Source of the DNA: Radiobacillus kanasensis
GTDB lineage: Bacteria; Bacillota; Bacilli; Bacillales; Amphibacillaceae
Assembly (NCBI RefSeq): GCF_021049245.1
Contig: NZ_CP088020.1
Span: 1,742,001 to 1,806,000 of the forward strand
Reading direction: 5' to 3'
Length of the DNA: 64,000 bases
Shown: positions 36,405 to 46,048 of the stretch, piece after piece
Numbering within the stretch: the stretch's first letter is position 1
Layout of the letters: each line of letters begins with the position of its first letter
The notes under the pieces: model-generated
Seen by the model: only the letters and a program-made list of their open reading frames with translations
Database searches by the model: none
Told to the model about the DNA's origin: nothing
Program-made: the position numbers and the translations under genes

Positions 36405-37322
36405 ATGGAAATAGGAGCAAAGCTGAAAGAAGCTAGAGAAGCGAAAAATTTATCCTTAGATGATATCCAGAAAGTGACTAAGATTCAAACTCGCTACTTG
36501 CAGGCGATAGAAAAAGGGAATTTTAGTGCCATGCCTGGTAGTTTTTACGTTCGTGCTTTTGTAAAAGAATATGCGACTGCTGTTGGGCTCGATGCAGAGG
36601 TCTTCATGGAGGAACATGCCTCAGAGTTACCGAAGGCTACTAATGAAAGCTCCGTTCAGTATTCGAGAGTGCGTAGTAGGGGGGAAGCAACCTCTTCCAA
36701 GAGTCCGGCCATTTTTTCATTTTTACCGACTGTTATAGTCGTATTGCTAATCCTTGGTATATTGTTTCTCGTCTGGTTCTTCAGATCTAATGGTAATGGC
36801 GATGCAGATCCAGAACAAGTGGATACTGGGGGGCCAGATGAGGTATTAGTAGAGGACACGGGCTCTGATTCAGAAGAACAACCAGAAGAGGCACCGGACG
36901 AAGCCACAGAAGGTGACGAAGGTGGAGAAACTACCGACGGGGAAACGAATCAATCGGAGGAGCCAGCGAACGAACCACAATTAAAACTTGTTGAAGAAAC
37001 AACGGATGATGGGGAAGGCGTCTCAACCTACGACTTAATAAATGCGGATGATACTATTCAACTTGTATTAAATACCGATAAAGAACATTGGCTGGAAGTA
37101 GAAAATGATAAAGGGAAAAGCTTTTATAACGCGATGTTTGCATCGAACAATGCTCCGCTTGAATTGGATGTAACGGGAGAACAAAGAGTGCATCTTCGAT
37201 TTGGTAATCCGAGAGACTTGCAAATAACCGTAAATGGCGTTTCCTTACAACTTCCAGAGACTGTCGAGAATGGACAAATCCATCAAGTTTGGATTAATCT
37301 TAATGGAAGTGCAGCTGAATAA
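36405..37322 (+). CDS. ymfM: RodZ-like helix-turn-helix membrane protein YmfM
   Basis: 305 residues. A cytoplasmic HTH_25 domain (residues 1-70: GAKLKEAREAKNLSLDDIQ, YLQAIEKGNFSAMPG) is followed by a single membrane helix near residues 105-125 (TVIVVLLILGILFLVWFF), a very acidic Glu/Thr/Gly linker, and a C-terminal beta domain (DUF4115). This is the RodZ layout, and RodZ links MreB to the cell wall machine. The position upstream of pgsA agrees. ATG 36405 gives the usual MEIGAKL start; the ribosome site is weak. Confidence 0.9.
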   Translation: MEIGAKLKEAREAKNLSLDDIQKVTKIQTRYLQAIEKGNFSAMPGSFYVRAFVKEYATAVGLDAEVFMEEHASELPKATNESSVQYSRVRSRGEATSSKSPAIFSFLPTVIVVLLILGILFLVWFFRSNGNGDADPEQVDTGGPDEVLVEDTGSDSEEQPEEAPDEATEGDEGGETTDGETNQSEEPANEPQLKLVEETTDDGEGVSTYDLINADDTIQLVLNTDKEHWLEVENDKGKSFYNAMFASNNAPLELDVTGEQRVHLRFGNPRDLQITVNGVSLQLPETVENGQIHQVWINLNGSAAE

Positions 37323-37333
37323 ATATTAGTAGC

Positions 37334-37363
37334 AAACCCTTTCCGCTGAAATGGAAAGGGTTT
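37334..37363 (+). other. Hairpin between ymfM and pgsA
   Basis: AAACCCTTTCC pairs exactly with GGAAAGGGTTT, an 11-bp stem with an 8-nt loop. There is only TTTGACTT after it, so it may act as a partial terminator or mRNA stabiliser before pgsA. Confidence 0.5.
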
Positions 37364-37399
37364 GACTTACGTACATATGTTGACAGGAGGAAATAACAA

Positions 37400-37978
37400 A
37401 TGAATATACCTAATAAAATTACGATGTCACGAATTTTTATGATTCCAATTTTTATCTTACTTTTAAGTATTCCGCTGGATTGGGGAGTTATTGATATTGG
37501 AAACGAAAGTCTTCCGGTAGTAGATCTCGTTGCGGCCCTTATTTTTATTGTTGCCTCCACAACCGACTGGGTAGATGGATACTATGCTCGAAAATATAAT
37601 TTAGTTACGAATTTAGGGAAATTCCTAGATCCCCTTGCAGATAAATTATTAGTCTCTGCTGCATTAATCTTGTTAGTCGAAATGGGGCAAGCTCCGGCCT
37701 GGATTGTTATTACCATCATTAGTAGAGAGTTTGCAGTGACAGGACTTCGACAGGTTGCAGCTGGAGAAGGGATCATTCTTGCTGCTGGACAAATGGGTAA
37801 ATTAAAAACGTGGATTCAAATTATTGCGATTTCTGTATTGCTTTTGCATAATTTCCCATTCTCCTATACGACGATTCCGTTCGGAACGATCGCTTTGTAT
37901 GCTGCCTTAATCATTACCGTTGTTTCAGGTGTGGATTACTTTGTAAAGAATTGGCATGTCATGAGGGATTCTAAATGA
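37400..37978 (+). CDS. pgsA: CDP-diacylglycerol-glycerol-3-phosphate 3-phosphatidyltransferase
   Basis: 192 residues, integral membrane enzyme that makes phosphatidylglycerol phosphate. The CDP-alcohol phosphotransferase motif D-x2-DG-x2-AR-x8-G-x3-D-x3-D is intact (TDWVDGYYARKYN, then LGKFLDPLADKLL). The start MNIPNKITMSRIFMIPIF is typical. ATG follows AGGAGG. cinA overlaps its stop codon (ATGA). Confidence 0.96.
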   Translation: MNIPNKITMSRIFMIPIFILLLSIPLDWGVIDIGNESLPVVDLVAALIFIVASTTDWVDGYYARKYNLVTNLGKFLDPLADKLLVSAALILLVEMGQAPAWIVITIISREFAVTGLRQVAAGEGIILAAGQMGKLKTWIQIIAISVLLLHNFPFSYTTIPFGTIALYAALIITVVSGVDYFVKNWHVMRDSK

Positions 37979-39219
37979 GTGTGAAAGCAGAAATAATTGC
38001 AGTAGGTACGGAACTCCTATTAGGACAAATTTCCAATACGAATGCGCAATGGTTGTCCGAACAGCTCGCGAAACGTGGCGTGTATGTGTATCATCATAGT
38101 GTCGTGGGCGACAATTTAGACCGTGTAAAAGAAACGTTTGAACAAGCTGGTAAACGTGCTGATATAGTGATTGTAACTGGTGGACTAGGTCCAACCGATG
38201 ATGACTTAACGAGAGAAGCGTTTCAAGCTTTATCTGGTTACGGATTAATAGAAGATAAGGAAACAATGAAAAAGATTGAATCCTATTTTGAAAAAGCGAA
38301 CAGAGTGATGACCCCGAACAACAGAAAGCAAGCACGAGTGTTTGAAAATAGTACCGTTTTTCAAAATAGTGCTGGCATGGCTCCAGGAATTGTAGTGGAG
38401 TATCAGGATACCGTATGGATTTTTATGCCGGGGGTCCCTAGAGAAATGAAAGCTATTTCTACGGAACAGGCTTTTCCATATCTAGAAGAGCATTTTCAAT
38501 TAAGGTCGATTATTCGCTCTAAAATGTTACGATTTATCGGCATTGGAGAATCTCAGCTAGAGCATGATCTTTATGATTTGATACAGAATCAAACGAATCC
38601 AACAATCGCTCCATTAGCCTCCGAAGGGGAGGTAGGTCTGAGGCTGACTGCACAATCTGAATCAGAGCAAGAGGCGGAAGAGCTCATTGTTTCTACTGAA
38701 TCCTTGATTCGAGAAAAAGTAGGCGCTTATATGTATGGAACGGATGATCAAACACTAGAACAATCTGTCAAAGAACTACTAAATCAACAAGGCAAGACGT
38801 TAGCAGCGGCGGAAAGCTTAACTGGTGGTATGTTTGCGAGCACGTTGGTATCAGTAGAAGGGGCTTCCTCTGTCTTTAAAGGCGGGGTGGTAAGCTACGC
38901 TTCGTCCGTTAAAAGTGGTCTCCTACAAGTATCTGAACAAACGATTGTGGAACACGGAACCGTCAGTGATCAAACAGCGAAAGAAATGGCTAGAAATGTT
39001 CGAGAGTTAACCGGTGCAGAGATTGGCATCAGTTTTACTGGCATAGCAGGCCCGGATGCAGTGGAAGGTAAGCCAGTTGGAACCGTTGTGATAGGTATCG
39101 ATCAGAACAAAGAAGATTCGGTAACGAAGACTTATCAATTTACTGGAGATCGCTCGTCCATTCGGAGAAGAACGGTGAAAAAAGGATATGAACTCCTTTT
39201 CCATTTGCTTACTAACTAA
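37975..39219 (+). CDS. cinA: CinA family protein (competence/damage-inducible)
   Basis: 414 residues. The N-terminal half is a MoCF-like domain (AEIIAVGTELLLGQISNTNA, TGGLGPTDDDLTREAF). The C-terminal half is the CinA nicotinamide-nucleotide amidase-like domain (LAAAESLTGGMFASTL, GISFTGIAGPDA). In B. subtilis it is induced with competence and sits upstream of recA. Translation is coupled to pgsA by an ATGA overlap. A weak terminator-like hairpin at 39236-39263 separates it from recA, which also has its own promoter. Confidence 0.95.
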   Translation: MSVKAEIIAVGTELLLGQISNTNAQWLSEQLAKRGVYVYHHSVVGDNLDRVKETFEQAGKRADIVIVTGGLGPTDDDLTREAFQALSGYGLIEDKETMKKIESYFEKANRVMTPNNRKQARVFENSTVFQNSAGMAPGIVVEYQDTVWIFMPGVPREMKAISTEQAFPYLEEHFQLRSIIRSKMLRFIGIGESQLEHDLYDLIQNQTNPTIAPLASEGEVGLRLTAQSESEQEAEELIVSTESLIREKVGAYMYGTDDQTLEQSVKELLNQQGKTLAAAESLTGGMFASTLVSVEGASSVFKGGVVSYASSVKSGLLQVSEQTIVEHGTVSDQTAKEMARNVRELTGAEIGISFTGIAGPDAVEGKPVGTVVIGIDQNKEDSVTKTYQFTGDRSSIRRRTVKKGYELLFHLLTN

Positions 39220-39235
39220 ATAGCTAAAAAAGAAG

Positions 39236-39264
39236 AATGCGATGCAGTCTGAGCATCATTTTTA
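39236..39264 (+). terminator. Weak terminator after cinA
   Basis: AATG and ATGC pair with GCAT and CATT with a 2-nt bulge, followed by TTTTT. The stem is short, so some read-through to recA is likely. Confidence 0.4.
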
Positions 39265-39316
39265 AAAAATTATCTTATGAATCTATTATTTTCCAAAAAA
39301 TCTCTTATTAAAAAAG

Positions 39317-39330
39317 GGAACATTTATTCG
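39317..39330 (+). promoter_or_regulatory. Candidate LexA (SOS) box upstream of recA
   Basis: GGAACATTTATTCG matches 11 of 14 positions of the Gram-positive SOS box CGAACRNRYGTTYG. It lies 9 nt before the -35 of the recA promoter. SOS control of recA by LexA is established in B. subtilis. Confidence 0.6.
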
Positions 39331-39339
39331 TATTTTTGC

Positions 39340-39368
39340 TTGTTAAATCTCAAAAAACAAGTTATGAT
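39340..39368 (+). promoter_or_regulatory. SigA promoter of recA
   Basis: TTGTTA, 17-nt spacer, TATGAT. The -10 is 30 nt before the TTG start of recA. The adjacent LexA box supports it. Confidence 0.7.
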
Positions 39369-39398
39369 AGAGATAGATTAATTGAAGGAGGAAATAAG

Positions 39399-40445
39399 TT
39401 GAGCGATCGTAAACAAGCCTTAGATATGGCGTTAAAACAAATAGAAAAGCAGTTCGGAAAAGGTTCTATCATGAAATTAGGAGAACGAGGAGAGCAAAAA
39501 GTCGCAACCGTTCCGAGTGGTTCATTGGCATTGGATGTTGCACTTGGAGTTGGAGGGTACCCTAGAGGTCGTGTTATTGAAATTTACGGTCCAGAGTCCT
39601 CTGGTAAAACAACGGTTTCGTTACATGCGATTGCGGAAGCTCAACGTCAAGGTGGACAGGCTGCATTTATTGATGCGGAGCATGCTTTAGATCCTGTCTA
39701 CGCTAGAAAATTAGGAGTTAATGTAGATGAACTTCTTCTTTCACAACCGGATACAGGAGAACAAGCTCTTGAAATCGCAGAAGCACTAGTTCGAAGTGGT
39801 GCAGTAGACATGATTGTTATTGACTCTGTTGCTGCGTTAGTACCAAAGGCAGAGATTGAAGGGGAGATGGGAGATTCTCACGTAGGTCTGCAAGCTCGTC
39901 TTATGTCTCAAGCATTACGAAAGCTTTCTGGTGCAATTAACAAGTCGAAAACAACTGCAATCTTTATCAACCAAATCCGTGAAAAGGTTGGTGTCATGTT
40001 CGGAAATCCTGAAACGACACCTGGTGGGCGTGCTCTTAAATTCTACTCATCTGTGCGTTTAGAAGTACGTCGTGCAGAAACGCTAAAGCAAGGAAATGAT
40101 TTTGTCGGTAACAAAACGAGAATCAAAGTGGTTAAAAATAAAGTTGCTCCACCTTTCCGCACCGCTGAAGTAGATATTATGTATGGGGAAGGTATTTCAA
40201 GACAAGGGGAGCTTCTCGATATTGGTTCGGACTTGGATATCGTTTTAAAAAGTGGTGCTTGGTATTCCTATAATGAAGAACGACTTGGCCAAGGAAGAGA
40301 AAATGCGAAGCAGTTCTTAAAAGAAAACGAAGATATCGCTATGGAGATTTATCAAGCCATTCGTGATCATTACGAAATGGATACACTAGCACCAGAAGCT
40401 ACAGAAGAAAGCAAGGAAGGGCAAGAAGTATTAGATTTTGAGTGA
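39399..40445 (+). CDS. recA: Recombinase RecA
   Basis: 348 residues. Walker [10 protein letters not shown], the segment [18 protein letters not shown] and the [22 protein letters not shown] stretch (L2 loop region) are universal RecA motifs. It carries out strand exchange and stimulates LexA cleavage. The start is TTG 39399, 6 nt after [27 protein letters not shown] is the usual Bacillus start, and the longer in-frame extension to 39336 would include the promoter. A short repeat follows within 2 nt of the stop, then a terminator. Confidence 0.97.
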   Translation: MSDRKQALDMALKQIEKQFGKGSIMKLGERGEQKVATVPSGSLALDVALGVGGYPRGRVIEIYGPESSGKTTVSLHAIAEAQRQGGQAAFIDAEHALDPVYARKLGVNVDELLLSQPDTGEQALEIAEALVRSGAVDMIVIDSVAALVPKAEIEGEMGDSHVGLQARLMSQALRKLSGAINKSKTTAIFINQIREKVGVMFGNPETTPGGRALKFYSSVRLEVRRAETLKQGNDFVGNKTRIKVVKNKVAPPFRTAEVDIMYGEGISRQGELLDIGSDLDIVLKSGAWYSYNEERLGQGRENAKQFLKENEDIAMEIYQAIRDHYEMDTLAPEATEESKEGQEVLDFE

Positions 40446-40446
40446 G

Positions 40447-40492
40447 GAAACAAAAGCGGAAGCGCCTGGTAGCTAGACTAGGTTGGATGTAA
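40447..40492 (+). repeat. Short dispersed repeat, copy 2 (truncated)
   Basis: Starts 2 nt after the recA stop: GAAACAAAAGCGGAAGCGCC, then GGTAGCTAGACTAGGTTGGA. Its first part matches the start of the repeat that follows mutS (AAACAAAAGCGCAGGAAGCG). The second half seen in the other copies (GTTATCCACAC) is missing. Confidence 0.55.
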
Positions 40493-40493
40493 C

Positions 40494-40530
40494 AAAAAAG
40501 TCGAGTGGAGAAGATCCATTCGACTTTTTT
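40494..40530 (+). terminator. Rho-independent terminator after recA
   Basis: AAAAAAGTCGAGTGGA pairs over 16 positions with TCCATTCGACTTTTTT (one G-U) around GAAGA. It is a strong terminator placed just past the repeat. Confidence 0.85.
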
Positions 40531-40594
40531 CGCATTTTCCTCGGATGTAAAAATACTAGATTTATAGGATTGCTTCACTTTATTGGTCAGTACC

Positions 40595-40623
40595 TTGACA
40601 TTAGTTTTCGTCAAGATTAAAAT
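40595..40623 (+). promoter_or_regulatory. SigA-type promoter upstream of rny
   Basis: TTGACA, 17-nt spacer, TAAAAT: a near-consensus promoter 123 nt upstream of the rny start, leaving a leader of about 115 nt. A second TATAAT lies at 40631 without a matching -35. Confidence 0.6.
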
Positions 40624-40746
40624 TAATATGTATAATTATCATTTTTATTATACAATTTTGTTAAAAAATGATTACTTTAAAAGTTTTCTACTGTACATGC
40701 CGACCAATTATGTTTGTACAAGTTTATAGCAAGAGGAGGTGAAATT

Positions 40747-42303
40747 ATGGTGACAATAATCATCTCCATTTTGCTTGCCCTTATCGTCGGTATTGTTGTT
40801 GGTTATCTGATTCGGAAGTCAATTGCAGAACAGAAGATTAAAAGTGCTGAAGATTTGGCGAAGCAGATTGTAGAAGAGGGGCACCGTAATGCCGAAGTAG
40901 CCAAGAAAGAAGCACTTCTTGAAGCCAAGGACGAAAATCATAGGCTTCGTCAACAGGCTGACCATGAGCTCAGAGACAGAAGATCAGAGCTTCAAAAGCA
41001 GGAAAGCCGGTTGATGCAGAAAGAAGAAAATCTGGACCGTAAAGGTGAAATGCTGGATAAGCGGGAGCTTATGTTGGAGAGAAAAGAAGGTTCTCTGACG
41101 GAAAAACAACAACAAATTGAAGAAATGGAAAGCAAAGTGGAAGCCTTGTTGAGTGAACAGCAAGCTGAACTTGAACGCATTTCCGGCTATACATCTGACC
41201 AAGCGAAGCAAGTTATTTTAGAACGGGTTGAGAAAGAAGTTTCCCACGAAACAGCCATTATGATTAAAGAGGCAGAAAATCGAGCCAAAGAAGAAGGGGA
41301 CAAGAAAGCAAAAGACATTCTTTCCCTAGCACTTCAACGCTGTGCTGCCGATCATGTTGCTGAAACAACGGTTTCAGTCGTTAACCTTCCAAATGATGAA
41401 ATGAAAGGTCGTATAATTGGACGAGAAGGCCGAAATATTCGAACGTTAGAAACTCTTACTGGAATCGACTTAATCATAGACGACACTCCAGAAGCTGTAA
41501 TCCTATCTGGCTTTGATCCTATCCGTAGGGAAACAGCTCGTATAGCATTAGAGAAGCTTGTTCAGGATGGACGTATCCACCCGGCTCGTATTGAGGAAAT
41601 GGTTGACAAATCAAGACGAGAAGTGGATGAGTATATCCGAGAAGTAGGAGAGCAAACAACGTTTGAAGTTGGTGTTCACGGTTTACACCCAGACCTTATT
41701 AAGATTCTAGGAAGACTAAAATATCGTACAAGCTATGGTCAAAATGTGTTAAAACACTCTACGGAAGTTGCGTACTTGTCCGGATTGCTTGCAGCTGAAC
41801 TAGGTGAGGATGAAACACTCGCACGAAGAGCAGGACTGCTGCATGATATCGGGAAAGCAATTGACCATGAAGTGGAAGGAAGCCACGTTGAGATCGGGAA
41901 GGAACTTGCTACGAAGTACAAGGAAAACCAAACGGTCATTAACGCCATTGCTTCTCACCATGGTGATGAAGAAGCGACATCTGTGATTGCAGTGTTAGTT
42001 GCGGCAGCCGATGCATTATCAGCTGCTAGACCAGGCGCGCGTAGTGAGACATTAGAAAATTATATCAAGCGTCTTGAAAAGCTTGAAGAAATTTCAGAGT
42101 CTTACTCCGGTGTTGAAAAATCCTTTGCAATTCAAGCTGGTAGAGAAATCCGTATCATGGTAAAACCAGATGAAATCGATGATCTAGAAGCTCTACGAAT
42201 TGCTAGAGATATACGAAAACGTATCGAGGGTGAATTAGATTATCCTGGTCATATTAAAGTAACGGTTATTAGAGAAACAAGAGCAGTTGAATATGCAAAA
42301 TAA
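40747..42303 (+). CDS. rny: Ribonuclease Y
   Basis: 518 residues. An N-terminal membrane helix (residues 3-22) is followed by a long coiled coil (to about 200, rich in Glu/Lys/Gln), a KH domain ([20 protein letters not shown]) and an HD domain ([24 protein letters not shown]). RNase Y is the membrane-bound endonuclease that starts mRNA decay in Bacilli. ATG 40747 has GAGGAGGTGAA upstream. YmdB and the Ric proteins, both functionally linked to RNase Y or biofilm control, are encoded close by. Confidence 0.97.
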   Translation: MVTIIISILLALIVGIVVGYLIRKSIAEQKIKSAEDLAKQIVEEGHRNAEVAKKEALLEAKDENHRLRQQADHELRDRRSELQKQESRLMQKEENLDRKGEMLDKRELMLERKEGSLTEKQQQIEEMESKVEALLSEQQAELERISGYTSDQAKQVILERVEKEVSHETAIMIKEAENRAKEEGDKKAKDILSLALQRCAADHVAETTVSVVNLPNDEMKGRIIGREGRNIRTLETLTGIDLIIDDTPEAVILSGFDPIRRETARIALEKLVQDGRIHPARIEEMVDKSRREVDEYIREVGEQTTFEVGVHGLHPDLIKILGRLKYRTSYGQNVLKHSTEVAYLSGLLAAELGEDETLARRAGLLHDIGKAIDHEVEGSHVEIGKELATKYKENQTVINAIASHHGDEEATSVIAVLVAAADALSAARPGARSETLENYIKRLEKLEEISESYSGVEKSFAIQAGREIRIMVKPDEIDDLEALRIARDIRKRIEGELDYPGHIKVTVIRETRAVEYAK

Positions 42304-42331
42304 AACGACCATTTTGGTCGTTTTATTTTTT
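42302..42331 (+). terminator. Rho-independent terminator after rny
   Basis: AAAACGACC pairs with GGTCGTTTT around ATTTT, followed by ATTTTTTT. It overlaps the final base of the rny stop. Confidence 0.85.
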
Positions 42332-42425
42332 TGGAAATCAAGTAAGAAATGATTGGTTTTGACTTTTATTCTCCTGTGTGTGACACTTAAATGAAAAATA
42401 GCAGATAGATAGGACGGTAGGTATC

Positions 42426-43223
42426 ATGCGTTTACTTTTTATCGGTGACGTTGTAGGCTCACCAGGAAGAAACATGGTTCAGGAGTATTTACCAAAATTA
42501 AAACAAAAATTTCAACCTCAAATTACAATTCTGAATGGCGAAAACGCTGCTGCAGGAAAAGGGATTACGGAGGATATATATAAGCGATTCCTCGAGTGGG
42601 GTGCCCAAGCTATTACGATGGGGAATCACACGTGGGATAAAAAAGAGATCTTCGAATTTATTGATAAGGCAGATTATATGGTCCGCCCAGCAAACTTCCC
42701 AGAAGGAACGCCTGGCAAAGGCTTATTGTTCTTAAAATATAACAATGTAGAGATTGCCATTATAAATTTACAAGGGCGTACATTTTTACCACCTATTGAC
42801 GATCCGTTTACGAAAGCAGATCAATTGGTGGAGGAAGCAAAAAAACGTACCAATCTTATTTTTGTTGATTTCCATGCAGAAGCAACGAGTGAAAAACAAG
42901 CATTAGCTTGGTATTTAGACGGACGAGTAACGGCAGTGGTTGGGACTCATACTCATACCCAAACAGCAGATGAGCGAATTTTACCGAAAGGGACCGCTTA
43001 TATCACCGATGTTGGAATGACTGGTCCTTATGATGCCATTCTGGGGACCAACAAAGACCCTGTTATTAAAAAGTTTCTGTCAAGCTTACCTGTTCGATTC
43101 GAAGTAGATAAGCAAGGGCGTAATCAATTAAACGGTGTTTTGATTGATATTGATCCAAACACAGCTACCTCCAAGAAAGTCCAACGTATTCTTATAAACG
43201 ATGATCATCCCTTCTTTGGCTAA
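42426..43223 (+). CDS. ymdB: Metallophosphoesterase YmdB
   Basis: 265 residues. Calcineurin-like phosphodiesterase of the TIGR00282/YmdB group. Metal-binding motifs are FIGDVVGSPGR, LNGENAAAGKGI, MGNHTWDKKE and GTHTHTQTADE. B. subtilis YmdB hydrolyses cyclic nucleotides and affects the choice between motility and biofilm formation. The start ATG is preceded only by a weak GGTAGG. rny lies upstream and spoVS downstream, as in B. subtilis. Confidence 0.95.
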   Translation: MRLLFIGDVVGSPGRNMVQEYLPKLKQKFQPQITILNGENAAAGKGITEDIYKRFLEWGAQAITMGNHTWDKKEIFEFIDKADYMVRPANFPEGTPGKGLLFLKYNNVEIAIINLQGRTFLPPIDDPFTKADQLVEEAKKRTNLIFVDFHAEATSEKQALAWYLDGRVTAVVGTHTHTQTADERILPKGTAYITDVGMTGPYDAILGTNKDPVIKKFLSSLPVRFEVDKQGRNQLNGVLIDIDPNTATSKKVQRILINDDHPFFG

Positions 43224-43257
43224 TATTTGAATTTTTTGAAAAATTGATTCATAATAA

Positions 43258-43286
43258 AAAGGAATATCTATCAATTATAGGAATAT
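43258..43286 (+). promoter_or_regulatory. Candidate SigH promoter of spoVS
   Basis: AAAGGAATA matches the SigH -35 RnAGGAwWW exactly, then 11 nt, then TAGGAATAT for the -10 RnnGAATww (one mismatch). It lies about 43 nt before the spoVS start. SigH control of spoVS is known from B. subtilis. Confidence 0.6.
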
Positions 43287-43329
43287 AGTAAAAGTGGAAC
43301 AAGTTTAGTAAACTAAGGAGGTACTAGGA

Positions 43330-43590
43330 ATGGAAATATTAAAAGTTTCAGCTAAATCTAATCCTAATTCAGTAGCAGGAGCACTTGCGAACGTGTTAAG
43401 AGAACGTGGCTCAGCGGAAATTCAAGCGATTGGCGCTGGTGCATTAAACCAGGCCGTCAAAGCAGTAGCAATTGCCCGAGGATTTGTTGCCCCAAGTGGA
43501 GTTGACCTAATTTGTATCCCAGCTTTTACAGATATTATGATTGATAATGAAGAACGGACAGCCATTAAGTTGATTGTGGAACCTCGATAA
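43330..43590 (+). CDS. spoVS: Stage V sporulation protein S
   Basis: 86 residues, nearly invariant in Bacilli: MEILKVSAKSNPNSVAGALA, then LRERGSAEIQAIGAGALNQA and IMIDNEERTAIKLIVEPR. The fold is Alba-like and may bind nucleic acid. It affects sporulation progress and septation. The start has AAGGAGGTAC upstream. A SigH-like promoter precedes it and a strong terminator follows, so it is a single-gene unit. Confidence 0.97.
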   Translation: MEILKVSAKSNPNSVAGALANVLRERGSAEIQAIGAGALNQAVKAVAIARGFVAPSGVDLICIPAFTDIMIDNEERTAIKLIVEPR

Positions 43591-43600
43591 CTAGTAAACT

Positions 43601-43630
43601 ACCTGTTTGCCCGGCAAGCAGGTTTTTTTC
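43601..43630 (+). terminator. Rho-independent terminator after spoVS
   Basis: ACCTGTTTGC pairs with GCAAGCAGGT (one G-U) around CCG, followed by seven T residues. Confidence 0.85.
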
Positions 43631-43827
43631 TGTATGAAACGTTTAAGCCTTCCGCGTTTCTGAGTTCGTTTTCATGACAAATGTGATAGAATAAGTGCGG
43701 AGTAGCTTTGATACCATTCTGAAAACGAATAGGCTTTATTTTTGGACACGCTTCTTGATATAATATGTAAATTAGGGTTGTTTTATTTACCTGAAGAGTT
43801 AGGGAAGATAGGAAAGGAGTTTCCGTA

Positions 43828-45408
43828 ATGAACGAACAGCAACGGAAGGAATTAGACAGAATAAAACAGGTGGATCCATCGGACATAAAATCCGACCAGG
43901 ATAAAAACCTGGAACGACTTAAAAACACGTCATCGGACGAAATCATTAGCAAGTATTTTCAAGCTACTTATGAACCGCCTAACTTGAAAAAAGCTAAAAA
44001 ACGCCGAAGAGAGGATATTCAAATTCATTACGATTTTGGTATCCCAGAGGATATGAAAGAGATCGGGAGAGGCAAGAAATTCCTCATTCGTACGTATGGC
44101 TGCCAAATGAACGAGCATGATACCGAAGTAATGGCTGGACTATTAACGGATATGGGCTATGAATCTACAAATGAAACAACAGAAGCAGATATCATTTTGT
44201 TGAATACATGTGCCATTCGTGAAAATGCGGAAAATAAAGTGTTTGGTGAAATCGGCCACTTGAAACCACTCAAACAAGAAAATCCAGATGTCATCATCGG
44301 CGTGTGTGGATGTATGTCTCAAGAGGAGTCGGTCGTCAACCGTATTTTGAAGAAGCATCCGTTTATCGACCTTATCTTTGGTACACACAATATTCATCGC
44401 TTGCCGCAATTGCTGAAAGAAGCGATGTTCAGTAAAGCGATGGTTGTGGAAGTGTGGTCGAAGGAAGGGGACATTATTGAAAACCTTCCGAAAGTAAGAA
44501 AAGGTAAAATTAAAGGCTGGGTTAACATTATGTACGGCTGTGACAAATTCTGTACGTATTGTATCGTCCCTTATACACGCGGAAAAGAACGAAGTCGTCT
44601 TCCTGAGGATATTATTCAAGAGGTTCGTCATTTAGCAGCACAAGGCTACAAGGAAATTACGCTGTTAGGACAAAACGTGAATGCTTATGGAAAAGATTTC
44701 ACAGATATGGAATATGGTTTAGGAGACTTAATGGAAGAAATCAGTAAAATTGACATTCCTAGAGTTCGTTTTACAACCTCCCATCCAAGAGATTTCGATG
44801 ACCGTCTAATCGAAGTACTTGCAAAAGGTGGAAACCTTCTCGACCATATCCACTTGCCAGTTCAATCCGGGAGCTCTGAAGTGCTTCGCGTAATGGCAAG
44901 AAGATATACGAGAGAGCGTTATCTAGAGCTTGTGGACAAAATCAGAAAAGCGATGCCAAACGCAACCTTAACAACGGATATTATCGTTGGCTTCCCGAAC
45001 GAAACGGATGAACAGTTTGAAGAAACACTTAGCTTAGTAGAAGAAGTTGGTTTTGAAAGTGCCTATACGTTTATTTACTCTCCAAGGGAAGGAACTCCTG
45101 CTGCAAGATGGGAAGACAACATCCCGATGGAAGTGAAAAAAGAGCGTCTACAACGGTTAAATGCCTTGATTAACAAACAATCTGCGGAAGCAATGAAAAA
45201 ATATCACGGACAAACAGTTAAGGTACTTGTCGAAGGGGAAAGCAAGAAAAATCCAGATGTGCTGTCTGGGTACACAGAGCGAAACAAGCTTGTTAACTTC
45301 AGAGGTCCGAATTCCGTAATCGGACAAATTGTTGAAGTGAAAATAACGGAAGCAAAAACTTGGTCTTTAGATGGAGAATTAGTAGAAGAAGCGGTAGAGG
45401 TGAACTAA
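43828..45408 (+). CDS. miaB: tRNA-2-methylthio-N6-dimethylallyladenosine synthase MiaB
   Basis: 526 residues. It adds a methylthio group to i6A37 made by MiaA, which is encoded at 54487. An N-terminal extension of about 60 charged residues, common in Bacilli, precedes the MTTase domain ([36 protein letters not shown]). The radical-SAM motif CxxxCxxC is in [17 protein letters not shown], and a TRAM domain ends the protein. ATG follows GGAAAGGAG. ricA begins at the next base after the stop, so the two are coupled. Confidence 0.96.
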   Translation: MNEQQRKELDRIKQVDPSDIKSDQDKNLERLKNTSSDEIISKYFQATYEPPNLKKAKKRRREDIQIHYDFGIPEDMKEIGRGKKFLIRTYGCQMNEHDTEVMAGLLTDMGYESTNETTEADIILLNTCAIRENAENKVFGEIGHLKPLKQENPDVIIGVCGCMSQEESVVNRILKKHPFIDLIFGTHNIHRLPQLLKEAMFSKAMVVEVWSKEGDIIENLPKVRKGKIKGWVNIMYGCDKFCTYCIVPYTRGKERSRLPEDIIQEVRHLAAQGYKEITLLGQNVNAYGKDFTDMEYGLGDLMEEISKIDIPRVRFTTSHPRDFDDRLIEVLAKGGNLLDHIHLPVQSGSSEVLRVMARRYTRERYLELVDKIRKAMPNATLTTDIIVGFPNETDEQFEETLSLVEEVGFESAYTFIYSPREGTPAARWEDNIPMEVKKERLQRLNALINKQSAEAMKKYHGQTVKVLVEGESKKNPDVLSGYTERNKLVNFRGPNSVIGQIVEVKITEAKTWSLDGELVEEAVEVN

Positions 45409-45837
45409 ATGACACAGTACACACGTAAGCAAATCATTGAAGAAGCGGAAAAACTAGCCAGAATGATGGCCAGCACAGAAGAAATTGATCGTTTTAAACA
45501 GCTCGAGGCTAAACTAAACGAAAACCAAAAGATTCGTGAAACGATTGAACGCATTAAAAAACTACAAAAGCAAGCTGTAAACTTCCAAGCCTATGGAAAA
45601 ACGGAAGCTTTAAATCGAGTGGAAAAAGAAATTGATCGCCTTCAAGGTGAAATTGATTCCATTCCAATTGTTCAGGAATTTAAAGAAACACAAGTTATGA
45701 TTAATGATATTCTTCAGTTAGTATCCAACACGATTTCTCGTGAGGTGACGAATGAAGTTATTCGCTCTACAGAAGGGGACGTACTTCGTGGAGAAACAGG
45801 ATCCAAATTGAAATACAGTGGTGGACACCACCATTAA
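45409..45837 (+). CDS. ricA: RicA family developmental regulator (YmcA)
   Basis: 142 residues of mostly helical protein: MTQYTRKQIIEEAEKLARMM, RIKKLQKQAVNFQAYGKTEA and IPIVQEFKETQVMINDILQL. RicA, with RicF and RicT, promotes RNase Y-dependent mRNA processing, competence, sporulation and biofilm formation in B. subtilis. The protein here contains no cysteine and ends SGGHHH. In B. subtilis the Ric complex carries iron-sulfur clusters, and I recall RicA contributing a Cys near its C-terminus. It abuts miaB without a gap. A terminator follows. Confidence 0.92.
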   Translation: MTQYTRKQIIEEAEKLARMMASTEEIDRFKQLEAKLNENQKIRETIERIKKLQKQAVNFQAYGKTEALNRVEKEIDRLQGEIDSIPIVQEFKETQVMINDILQLVSNTISREVTNEVIRSTEGDVLRGETGSKLKYSGGHHH

Positions 45838-45844
45838 AAAGCAA

Positions 45845-45880
45845 AGACCTTTGCTCAGTTGGAGCAGGGGTCTTTTTTTC
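45845..45880 (+). terminator. Rho-independent terminator after ricA
   Basis: AGACCTTTGCTC pairs with GAGCAGGGGTCT (G-U pairs inside) around AGTTG, followed by TTTTTTT. Confidence 0.8.
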
Positions 45881-45988
45881 TACCTCCACTTTTATCCCAA
45901 CATAGGCGTACACATCTATAGGCCATTGCATAGGATGAATTAGAACCTTACAAGTCATACTTACCTGTGATTAGTCATTGGTGGGTAT

Positions 45989-46017
45989 GCACTTTAGGTG
46001 AACACCCTGCATACAAT
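45989..46017 (+). promoter_or_regulatory. Candidate SigE promoter of cotE, within a large dyad
   Basis: The -10 CATACAAT (46010-46017) is a perfect SigE match; 14 nt upstream GCACTTT is a fair -35 (consensus kmATATT). The promoter lies in an inverted repeat: TAGTCATTG (45972-45980) faces CAATGACTA (46014-46022), extended by TATGC/GCATA. B. subtilis cotE has a SigE promoter and a later SigK one. Confidence 0.6.
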
Positions 46018-46048
46018 GACTATGAAAAAAGAGGAGGTTTTAGTTCTT

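Noticed and set aside
44143..44631. 162-residue minus-strand frame inside miaB
   Set aside because: It is antisense to the conserved MTTase and radical-SAM regions of MiaB and has no independent support.
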